DNA of 64,000 bases from Hymenobacter translucens (lineage in GTDB: Bacteria > Bacteroidota > Bacteroidia > Cytophagales > Hymenobacteraceae): assembly GCF_020685205.1 (NCBI RefSeq), contig NZ_JAJERB010000007.1:124001-188000 (forward strand). The letters run 5' to 3'. The translations under genes and the position numbers were made by a program. Positions 52,572 through 60,614 of the stretch are shown in pieces; position 1 is the first letter of the stretch; each line of letters starts with the position of its first letter. A model generated the notes under the pieces. The model worked only from the letters and a program-made list of their open reading frames with translations. It did no database searches and had not been told where the DNA came from.

Positions 52572-54626
52572 ATGGCTTCAACTTTACTCCGATGCCTGAG
52601 CCTGGCCGTTGTGCTGGGCTGCGTTTCCCAGCTTCCGGCCTTCGGGCAGGCCGACCCGATCAAGTTTGGCAAGGTCGAGCTCAAAGACCTCGACGAAAAG
52701 AACTTCGTGGCCGACAGCGCCGCCGAGGCCGTCATTTTGTGCGACTACGGCCGCAGCCGGATTGATCTGGTCAACAATAGCTTCCGGGTATCCTTTGAGC
52801 GGGTCACGCGCATCAAGATCCTGAAGAAGTCGGGCTACGACTGGGCCACCGTGAAGGTGCCGCTTTATAAAAAGAATACCCAGGAGGAAAAGCTTGTCAA
52901 CCTGCGCGGCTTCACGTACAACGTGGTGGGCGGCCAGCTGGTGAAGGACAAGCTGGAGTCGACGGCCGTGTTCAGTGAGCAGTTGACGCCTAACAACATC
53001 ATCCGCAAGTTCACGATGCCCAACGTGCGCGAAGGCAGCATCATCGAGTACACCTACATCGTGAATTCCGACTTTCTGTTCAACTTCCAGGACTGGCAGT
53101 TCGAGCACGAGATTCCGGTGCGCTGGAGCGAGTACCGGGTAAGCATCCCGGAGTACTTCGACTACAAAAAGCTGATGCAGGGCTACCAGTCCCTGGCCGT
53201 GCAGGAGCACACCGAAGGCACCACCCAGATGACCATTCGCTCGGCCGGCGGGTTCAGCGGCGAATTCACTCACGGCAGTGGCCGGGAGCAGGCCAGCACC
53301 GAGACGCTCACCCCCAAAGTGGATAACTTCCGCTGGGCCATGAAGGACCTGCCCGCTTTCCGGGAAGAGCCCTACATGACGACGGCCAACAACTTCATGG
53401 CCCGCATCAACTTCGAGCTGGCCGGCACCAAGATGCCGGGGCGGCCCTACATCAACGTGGCCGGCGACTGGAACAAGATTTCCAAAGAGCTGCTCGAAGA
53501 CGACGAATTCGGCGGTCAGCTGAGCCGGGGCGGCTTCCTGAAGGACAAGGTGGCCACCATCGTAGCGCAGCACGCCGACCCCCAGGCCCGCATTGCCGCT
53601 ATCCACGACCTGGCGCGCAAATCAGTGAAGTACAACGGAATGGACCGCCTGTACGCCTCCAACAGCCTGCGCGCCTCCTTCGACAAGCACAGCGGCAACT
53701 CGGCCGACGTGAACCTGCTGCTGATTGCTTTGCTGCGCGAAGCCGGCCTTACGGTTCACCCCCTGGTGCTGAGCACCCGCAGCCACGGCATGATCAACAC
53801 CAGCTTTGTTATGCTCGCGAACTTCAACTATGTAGTAGCCAGCGTGGTGTTGCCCGACAACAAGCAACTGCTGGTGGATGCCACCGAGGACCTGGCTCCC
53901 TGCGGGATGCTGCCCGCCCGCTGCCTGAACGGAGCCGGCCGCCTGGTGCTACCCAACGACCAGGAGTCGGCGTGGGTGGACCTTACGCCCAGTCAGCACT
54001 TTACCGAGTACCGGCAGATCAATCTCGTACTCGACGAGAAGGGCGGCCTGAGCGGCAAGATTCACCACGAGCACGGCGGCTACTCGGCCCTGTACCACCG
54101 CGGCCGGATCGAGAAGCTGGGCGAGAAAAAGTACGTGGAGGAAATGGCTGAGGGGCACGAAGGCTGGAGCATTCCCAAGTACACCTTTGCCGAGCGCGCC
54201 ACCGTGCAGAAGCCCCTGGCCATGGACTATGAGTTTACGTCCCCGGGTGGCGATGCCCCCGCCGGTACGCTTTACCTAAACCCGCTGCGCAGCCTGAGCG
54301 ACGAGAAGAACCCGTTTGTGCGCGAAGGCCGCATGTTCCCGGTCGACTTCGGGGCCCCGATGGACGAAACCCTGATGGTGACCCTGACCCTGCCCGCCGG
54401 CTACGTGGTGGAAGAATTGCCCAAGCCCATCGCCCTGGAGCTGCCCGACAACGGCGGCCGGTTCGTGTACAACATCGCGCCCAACCAGAACACCCTGCAG
54501 ATCGTGAGCCGGCTGAACCTGCGCAAGGCCGTGTACTCGGCCGAGGAGTATGCCTCGCTGCGCGAGTTCTACACCCGGGCCCTGGCCAAGCAGGCCGAGC
54601 AGATCGTGCTGAAAAAGAAGTCCTAA
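52572..54626 (+). CDS. DUF3857/transglutaminase-fold protein, second paralog (catalytic residues lost)
   Basis: The start MASTLLRCLS (52572) matches that of the first paralog; the frame upstream to 52542 is not used. The 684-residue protein has a signal peptide and DUF3857 plus transglutaminase-like domains. As in the first paralog, Cys is replaced by Ser (S377 in SGNSADVN) and His by Tyr (Y420 in FNYVVASV), with D436 kept. It has a 15-residue longer middle loop (about 222-250). Its 3' end is identical to that of the first gene over 325 bp. The next gene starts 6 bp after its stop, so the pair is likely one transcript. Confidence 0.9.
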   Translation: MASTLLRCLSLAVVLGCVSQLPAFGQADPIKFGKVELKDLDEKNFVADSAAEAVILCDYGRSRIDLVNNSFRVSFERVTRIKILKKSGYDWATVKVPLYKKNTQEEKLVNLRGFTYNVVGGQLVKDKLESTAVFSEQLTPNNIIRKFTMPNVREGSIIEYTYIVNSDFLFNFQDWQFEHEIPVRWSEYRVSIPEYFDYKKLMQGYQSLAVQEHTEGTTQMTIRSAGGFSGEFTHGSGREQASTETLTPKVDNFRWAMKDLPAFREEPYMTTANNFMARINFELAGTKMPGRPYINVAGDWNKISKELLEDDEFGGQLSRGGFLKDKVATIVAQHADPQARIAAIHDLARKSVKYNGMDRLYASNSLRASFDKHSGNSADVNLLLIALLREAGLTVHPLVLSTRSHGMINTSFVMLANFNYVVASVVLPDNKQLLVDATEDLAPCGMLPARCLNGAGRLVLPNDQESAWVDLTPSQHFTEYRQINLVLDEKGGLSGKIHHEHGGYSALYHRGRIEKLGEKKYVEEMAEGHEGWSIPKYTFAERATVQKPLAMDYEFTSPGGDAPAGTLYLNPLRSLSDEKNPFVREGRMFPVDFGAPMDETLMVTLTLPAGYVVEELPKPIALELPDNGGRFVYNIAPNQNTLQIVSRLNLRKAVYSAEEYASLREFYTRALAKQAEQIVLKKKS
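54300..54624 (+). repeat. 325-bp identical tract, copy 2
   Basis: Identical to 51862-52186. The flanking sequence upstream of both copies differs at third-codon positions, so the boundary is sharp. Confidence 0.95.
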
Positions 54627-54632
54627 GCCGCC

Positions 54633-56576
54633 ATGCGAATTACTTCCTCTGTTTTTCTGCTGCTGGGCGGACTCCTGGCTGCCCCGGAGGCCCGGGCCAG
54701 CGGAATTAAACCCGACTACAGCGTGGACGCGCTGGCGGCCGGGCTGCGCGTGAATGCCCATGCCATTATCCGGGACCAGGATGAGGTGCTGACGGTGAAG
54801 TCGGTGAGCCGGACGGTTTCGACGGTGCGCCGGGTGGTGACGGTACTGGATGAGGCGGGCAGTGAGTGGGGCTATATCCTGGTGCCCTACGACCAGCTCA
54901 ACACCGTTTCCTACCTGCGCGGCACCCTCTACAATGCCGCCGGCAAGTCGGTGCGCCAGCTTAAATCATCGGATATCAAGGACTTCAGCCTTTCCGACGG
55001 CTTCAGCCTGGCCAACGATAACCGCGGCCGGGTGGCTGACCTGCGCCAGCCCATCTACCCCTACACGGTGGAGTTCGAGTACGAAATCGTATCGAGCAAT
55101 CCGCTGTTCTACTCGAACTGGCAGCCCCAGGAGCAGGAAGAAGTGGCCGTGGAGCAATCCACCTTCACGGTTATTACCCCCGATTTCCTGCCGCTGCGCT
55201 ACAAGGAGTTTCATCTGCCGACCGGCGTAAGCGTGGCCCACACCCAGGAAAAAGCCCTCGACGTGTACGCGTGGTCGGTCCGGAACCTGACCGCCCTGGA
55301 AGAAGAGCCCGATGGGCCGCCCATTTCGGAGGTGGCCCCGTGCGTGCGGACGGCCCCAAGCGAGTTTGAGGTGCAGGGTTATCACGGCAAGCTGGACTCC
55401 TGGCAGAACCTGGGCCGGTGGAGCTACGAACTCAACGCCGGCCGCGACGTGCTGCCCGAACCCGTTAAAGCCAAGATTGCAGCCCTGGTGCAGGGCGAAG
55501 CCGACGAGCGGGTCCGCATCCGCAAGGTGTACGAGTATTTGCAGGCCAACACCCGCTACATTTCCATCCAGCTTGGCATCGGCGGCTGGCAGACCATTCC
55601 TGCCGCCACGGTGAGCACCAATGGCTACGGCGACTGCAAAGCCCTGACCAACTACTGCATGGCCTTGCTGAAAGCGGCGGACGTGACGGCCTACTGCGCC
55701 CTGGTGCGGGCCGACAAGCCGGACATTCAGACAGCCTTCCCCAGTAGCCAGTTCAACCACGTGGTCCTGTGCGTGCCCTTGCAGAAGTCGGCCCGGCCCG
55801 ATACCGTATGGCTGGAATGCACCAGCCAGAGCACGGCCTTCGGCTACATGGGCTCCTTTACCGGCAACCGCCACGCCCTGCTGCTTACGCCCGCCGGGGG
55901 CAAGCTGGTGCGCACGCCGCAGTACGGCGCCGCCGACAACCGTCGGGAGCGGACCACCGATGTGTACATCGATCCGCAGGGCAGCGCTACAGCCTCCGTC
56001 CGCACCGTTCGGACCGGTATGGAGCAGGACTCCTACGAGCAGCTGATGCACAACCTGAACGCCACCGACCAGAAAAAACGCATTGCCGACCGGCTGCCTC
56101 TGTCCAGCTTCAGCATCACCAAGTTCAGCCTGACCGCCAACCGCCAGGCGGCCCTGCCCGCCATTGTGGAGAAGCTCGAATTGTCCCTGCCCAGCTACGC
56201 ACCTCCCAGCGGCAAGCGGGTGTTTCTGACGCCTAACCTGCTCAGCCGCCTGCCGGCACCAAGGCCCATGACCGGGGAGCGGCACACGGACATCTGGCTT
56301 GAAAACGCCTTCACCCACGCCGACACGGTGCGGATTCATATGCCGGCGGGCTTTAAGCCCGAAAGCCTGCCCGGACCGGTACAGGTCAAGACCGACTTTG
56401 GCACCTACTCCACCCAGCTACAGGCCCTGCCCGACGGCAGCCTGCTGTACGTGCGCCGCCTGCAGATGCCGGCTACCCGGTTCTCGCGGACCCAGTATGC
56501 AGCCTACCAGGAATTCCGCCGCCGGATCAGCGTGGGCGACAAAGCTCAGCTGGTGCTCGTGAAAACGGATATTTAA
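54633..56576 (+). CDS. DUF3857/transglutaminase-fold protein, third gene (catalytic Cys and His kept)
   Basis: This 647-residue protein has a short signal peptide (SVFLLLGGLLAAPEARA), a DUF3857 domain and a transglutaminase-like domain. It keeps the catalytic Cys (C335 in GYGDCKALTNYC) and His (H376 in FNHVVLCV); the acid position is Glu in WLECTSQ. It is much less similar to the two upstream paralogs than they are to each other. It starts 6 bp after the second paralog. The enzyme may act as a protease or cross-linking enzyme in the envelope, perhaps with the inactive paralogs as partners. Confidence 0.9.
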   Translation: MRITSSVFLLLGGLLAAPEARASGIKPDYSVDALAAGLRVNAHAIIRDQDEVLTVKSVSRTVSTVRRVVTVLDEAGSEWGYILVPYDQLNTVSYLRGTLYNAAGKSVRQLKSSDIKDFSLSDGFSLANDNRGRVADLRQPIYPYTVEFEYEIVSSNPLFYSNWQPQEQEEVAVEQSTFTVITPDFLPLRYKEFHLPTGVSVAHTQEKALDVYAWSVRNLTALEEEPDGPPISEVAPCVRTAPSEFEVQGYHGKLDSWQNLGRWSYELNAGRDVLPEPVKAKIAALVQGEADERVRIRKVYEYLQANTRYISIQLGIGGWQTIPAATVSTNGYGDCKALTNYCMALLKAADVTAYCALVRADKPDIQTAFPSSQFNHVVLCVPLQKSARPDTVWLECTSQSTAFGYMGSFTGNRHALLLTPAGGKLVRTPQYGAADNRRERTTDVYIDPQGSATASVRTVRTGMEQDSYEQLMHNLNATDQKKRIADRLPLSSFSITKFSLTANRQAALPAIVEKLELSLPSYAPPSGKRVFLTPNLLSRLPAPRPMTGERHTDIWLENAFTHADTVRIHMPAGFKPESLPGPVQVKTDFGTYSTQLQALPDGSLLYVRRLQMPATRFSRTQYAAYQEFRRRISVGDKAQLVLVKTDI

Positions 56577-56598
56577 CGTCAAGCGACCTTCTTATGGG

Positions 56599-56626
56599 AA
56601 GCCCTCTGCCAAAAGCGGAGGGCTTC
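56599..56626 (+). terminator. Terminator of the DUF3857 operon
   Basis: GAAGCCCTCTGC pairs with GCGGAGGGCTTC around CAAAA, followed by T-rich sequence, 22 bp after the stop codon. Confidence 0.82.
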
Positions 56627-56925
56627 TTGTTTTGGTGCCGTCCGGGCATCGGGGCTGCCGGTGCGCGCTGACCATTACCCGGGCACGTGTTGCTTTTTCC
56701 GGAAAGAATGCCGAGCCCACCACCGGCCTACCAGCTGCCGCCTACCGTCGGAGCCGGGCTTTTTTGTGGGTTCGGGCAAGCAACCCGCAGGGTTCGTTTC
56801 AGGTCAGTCTACCAGCACCCAACCGGGTTTGGGCGTCCGTCAATTCTCAAAAACCTGTATCTTAGGGCCTTTACAGCACCGACTCCGTGCCACCCCTTAC
56901 GTTTCCTTTTTCCATCCCCATCTCT
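56627..56925. other. Intergenic region upstream of the metalloprotease gene
   Basis: About 300 bp with no recognisable gene. Open frames run through it but show no domain. TATCTTAG near 56858, one base from the -7 consensus, lies about 60 bp upstream of the chosen start and may be the promoter. Confidence 0.4.
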
Positions 56926-59900
56926 ATGCTTTCAACCTTTACTATTCCGCGCAGCTGGCGGCCAGCCCTGGCGGGTGCTCTGCTGCTGGCCGCCGCCGGC
57001 ACGCCCCGCGGAGCCACCGCCCAGCGGGTGCTGTGGTCCGACGACGCCCAGCTGCCCGCCGCAGCCCGCACGACCACGGCTGCCCTCTCGTCTTACCGCC
57101 CGGTTGCCTTCCAGCTTGCGGCCGTCCGCAGCGTGCTTGACCAGGCACCCGCCGCCCAGGGCGCCGGCGCCCGCCGGTCCACCACGGTAATGTCGCTGCC
57201 TTTGCCCGACGGCACCTCCGGCCGCTTCCGGGTGGTAGAGGTAGCCGTGATGCATCCCCAGCTGGCGGCGCTGTTTCCCACGATTAAAACCTACGAGGCC
57301 CAGGGCATCGACGATCCTTCCGCAACAGCCCGCCTCGACGTAACACCGGCTGGTTTTCACGCCATGATTCTGATTGGCAGCAGAACGGTTTTCATTGACC
57401 CGGCTGCCGCCGGCGACGTCACCCACCACCTGGTGTTTGAGAAACGCTCGATGTCGCCCGGTACCTTGGGCGCGGTTTGCCTTAACACCGACGTGGTGGG
57501 CACCACGCCCGGCCTGCCCACGACGCAGGCCCGCATCCCGAACGGCACCACCCTGCGCACCTACCGCCTGGCCATTGCCTGCACCGGAGAGTACGCCGCT
57601 ACCAAGGGCGGAACCGTAACCGGCGCCATGGCCGGCATCACTACCTCCGTCAACCGCGTGAGTGGGGTGTACGAGAAGGAGCTGGCCGTGCGCCTGGTTA
57701 TCGTACCCGGCAACCAGAACCTGATTTTCACCGACCGTAACACGGACCCCTACACCAACAATGACGGACCCACGATGCTGGACGAAAACCAGTCCACCGT
57801 GGACCGTATTATCGGCAGCGCCAACTACGATATCGGTCACGTGTTCAGCACCGGCGGCGGCGGTATTGCCCAGAAGCCTTCTGTCTGCCTGGGTGGTAAA
57901 GCCCGCGGCGTAACCGGCCTCCCCAACCCTGTGGGCGATGCCTTCGACATTGACTTCGTAGCCCACGAAATGGGCCATCAGTTCGGCGCCGACCACACGT
58001 TCAACAGCGGTACGGCCGGCAACTGCACCAACCCCGGCACCCGCGCTGCCGCTTCGTCCTATGAGCCCGGCAGCGGCAGCACCATTATGGGCTACGCCGG
58101 TACCTGCCGGCCCGAGGATACGCAGCCGAACAGCGACCCGTACTTCCACTCCCGCAGCTTCGACCAGATTGTGGCCCATATCAACGGTGCCGGCAACTGC
58201 AGCGTGAATACGCCTACCAACAACAACGTGCCCGTGGTTAATGCCGGCCCCAACTACCGGATTCCGATTGGTACGCCCTTCGCCCTGACCGGCTCGGCCA
58301 CGGACGCCGATAATGACCCACTGACGTATTCCTGGGAGCAGTACAACCTGGGCCCGGCCGGCTCCCCCAACTCGCCGGAGGGGGACGCCCCGATCTTCCG
58401 GGTGTTCTCGCCCGTGCCCAGCCCTACCCGCACCTTTCCCCAGCTCAGCGACCTGCTGAACAACCGGCAGACGCTCGGTGAGATTCTGCCTTCGTATGGC
58501 CGGCGGCTGATTTTCCGCCTGGTAGCCCGCGACAACCGCGTGGGCGGGGGCGGCGTTGATTACGACTCGATGAACGTAGCGGTAATTCCCACCGCCGGGC
58601 CGTTCTTGGTGAACTACCCGGATGCTTCCACGGTGAGCTGGCTGGCCGGAGCGCCCCAGCGCGTGGCCTGGAATGTCGCCAGCACCGACCGCGCACCTAT
58701 CAACGCGGCCAACGTAGATATTCTGCTGTCGATGGACGGGGGGCAGACCTACCCCATCGTGCTGGCCTCGGCCACGCCCAATGACGGCAATGAGTCGGTT
58801 ACGGTCCCCGTCAGCGCCGGTAACTCGAGCCGGGCCCGCCTCAAGATCCAGGCTACCGGCAACGTGTTCTTCGACATTTCCAACAACAACTTCACGATTC
58901 AGGCACCCAACGGGCCCACCTTCTTTCTGGACCCGCAGTACGTGCGCGGCACCACGCCGGCCCTCTGCCCCGGTACTTCCACAGGCATTGACCTCAACGT
59001 GGGCGCCATCCAGGGCTTCACGGGCCCCGTTACGCTGTCGGCTGCCAACCTGCCCACCGGATTCACGGTTTCGTATGCCAACCCCACGGTGAACACCGGC
59101 AGCAACACGCTCGTGACGCTGACAGCAGGTCTGAACACGCCCTCGGGTACGTATACCATCGACCTGGTGGGCACCAGCGGCAGTCAGACGCAGACCCAGC
59201 AGCTGCAGGTTACCGTCAAGGGCCTGGCAACCATTGCTCCCTTCCAGATTTCTCCGGTGGGTGCCGGCCGCCGCGTGGGCAGCCGCCCGGGCTTCACCTG
59301 GGCACCCGTTCCCAATGCCACCTCCTACGAGGTGCAGGTTTCGACGTCGAGCACCTTCGCCACCTCCGTGCTGCTGGAGTCGGGCATCATTGGCACCACG
59401 TACTACCCCAGCCTGGCCCTGGCGGCCAACACCACCTATTACTGGCGCGTACGGGCCACGAGTGAGTGCGGTACAACTCCCTTCTCGGCAGGGGCCGAGT
59501 TCCTGACCGGCACCGAAACCTGCCAGACCCTGGCCGCCACCCAGGTGCCCCGCATTCTGTTTGCCGGCGCTACGCCCACGGTTACCTCGGTTATTCCGGT
59601 AACCTCGAGCGAACTGGTTACCCAGATCCGGGTGCGCAACCTGACCATTACTCACCCCGATGTAAGCGAGCTGCGGATTATCCTGACCAGCCCTACGGGC
59701 CGTACTGCCACGCTGTTCTCGCGCAACTGCCCCGGTAACACGGATATGACCCTGACGTTTGATGACCAGGCTACGACGCCTATTACCTGTCCGCTGACTG
59801 CGGGAGGTACCGTCCGCCCCGTCACTCCGCTGAGCGCGCTGCTGGGCGAACCGGCCAACGGTAACTGGACGCTGAGTGTAACGGACAACGTTATTGCCAA

Positions 59901-60507
59901 CGGCGGCCGCCTGACTGCCTGGACCCTGGAGCTGTGCGCCGTGGCTGATGCGCCCAATGCCCCCGCTACTCTGGTTGCCTTCAACAGCGGCTTTAGCGGC
60001 GGCTCCAGCACCAATACCCTGGTCTGGACCACGCCGAGCCCCAACAATGCCGAGGGCTTCGAGATTGAGCGCTCCTTCGGCAGCGCCACGAACTTCCAGT
60101 TCCTGACCCGGGTAGCCTCGGCCGGCGCCACTTCGTATGATGACAACGTGACGACGTCGGGCAGCTACTTCTACCGCGTCCGCGCCTACAACTCCGTCGG
60201 CACTTCGGCCTTCACCAACACGGCCAACGTGCTGGGCACCCGGAACGAGGCCCTGCTGCGCGGCATCGAGGTGTTCCCCAATCCGAGCACCGGCATCTTC
60301 CAGGTGAATGTGGACAACAGCCAGCGGGGTGCCATCACCCTGCGGGTAACCGATGCGCTGGGCCGGACGGTAGCCACCGAAACCCTGAACAAGACCGCTT
60401 CTCCCTTGCAGCACCGCCTCGACCTGAGCAAGCTCAGCAAGGGCGTCTATCAGCTGCACATCGACATGCCGTCGGGCTCTGCCGTGACGCGCCTGCTCAA
60501 GCAGTAA
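56926..60507 (+). CDS. T9SS-secreted zinc metalloprotease with P-domain
   Basis: The start MLSTFTIPRSWRP (56926) gives 1193 residues with a signal peptide; GTG 56887 is less likely. After a propeptide-like region (to about 200) comes a reprolysin-type (M12B-like) domain with the zinc motif HEMGHQFGADH at 347-357. Then follow an Ig-like/cadherin-type region, a fibronectin-like segment, and a proprotein-convertase P-domain (VRNLTITHPDVSELRIIL, NGNWTLSVTDN). The T9SS sorting domain starts at VFPNPSTGIFQV and ends in RLLKQ. It is probably an extracellular protease. The usual Met-turn after the zinc site is likely IMGYAG. Confidence 0.95.
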   Translation: MLSTFTIPRSWRPALAGALLLAAAGTPRGATAQRVLWSDDAQLPAAARTTTAALSSYRPVAFQLAAVRSVLDQAPAAQGAGARRSTTVMSLPLPDGTSGRFRVVEVAVMHPQLAALFPTIKTYEAQGIDDPSATARLDVTPAGFHAMILIGSRTVFIDPAAAGDVTHHLVFEKRSMSPGTLGAVCLNTDVVGTTPGLPTTQARIPNGTTLRTYRLAIACTGEYAATKGGTVTGAMAGITTSVNRVSGVYEKELAVRLVIVPGNQNLIFTDRNTDPYTNNDGPTMLDENQSTVDRIIGSANYDIGHVFSTGGGGIAQKPSVCLGGKARGVTGLPNPVGDAFDIDFVAHEMGHQFGADHTFNSGTAGNCTNPGTRAAASSYEPGSGSTIMGYAGTCRPEDTQPNSDPYFHSRSFDQIVAHINGAGNCSVNTPTNNNVPVVNAGPNYRIPIGTPFALTGSATDADNDPLTYSWEQYNLGPAGSPNSPEGDAPIFRVFSPVPSPTRTFPQLSDLLNNRQTLGEILPSYGRRLIFRLVARDNRVGGGGVDYDSMNVAVIPTAGPFLVNYPDASTVSWLAGAPQRVAWNVASTDRAPINAANVDILLSMDGGQTYPIVLASATPNDGNESVTVPVSAGNSSRARLKIQATGNVFFDISNNNFTIQAPNGPTFFLDPQYVRGTTPALCPGTSTGIDLNVGAIQGFTGPVTLSAANLPTGFTVSYANPTVNTGSNTLVTLTAGLNTPSGTYTIDLVGTSGSQTQTQQLQVTVKGLATIAPFQISPVGAGRRVGSRPGFTWAPVPNATSYEVQVSTSSTFATSVLLESGIIGTTYYPSLALAANTTYYWRVRATSECGTTPFSAGAEFLTGTETCQTLAATQVPRILFAGATPTVTSVIPVTSSELVTQIRVRNLTITHPDVSELRIILTSPTGRTATLFSRNCPGNTDMTLTFDDQATTPITCPLTAGGTVRPVTPLSALLGEPANGNWTLSVTDNVIANGGRLTAWTLELCAVADAPNAPATLVAFNSGFSGGSSTNTLVWTTPSPNNAEGFEIERSFGSATNFQFLTRVASAGATSYDDNVTTSGSYFYRVRAYNSVGTSAFTNTANVLGTRNEALLRGIEVFPNPSTGIFQVNVDNSQRGAITLRVTDALGRTVATETLNKTASPLQHRLDLSKLSKGVYQLHIDMPSGSAVTRLLKQ

Positions 60508-60527
60508 GCACACGACACCTTACCCCA

Positions 60528-60564
60528 CAAAAAGGCGGCTCCTGATTCAGGAGCCGCCTTTTTT
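60528..60564. terminator. Shared terminator between the metalloprotease and helix-hairpin-helix genes
   Basis: AAAAAGGCGGCTCCTGA pairs with TCAGGAGCCGCCTTTTTT around a two-base TT loop, with T-tracts on both strands. Confidence 0.92.
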
Positions 60565-60614
60565 ATTTACCTCCCGGGCTCAGGAAAAGCCGCAGGCTAT
60601 CCGTGATGCCGCCG

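Noticed and set aside
56932..60513. Minus-strand open frame of 1193 codons opposite the metalloprotease gene
   Set aside because: It mirrors the metalloprotease codon by codon in a high-GC gene, has no recognisable domain, and the plus-strand gene has a clear signal peptide, zinc motif and T9SS tail.
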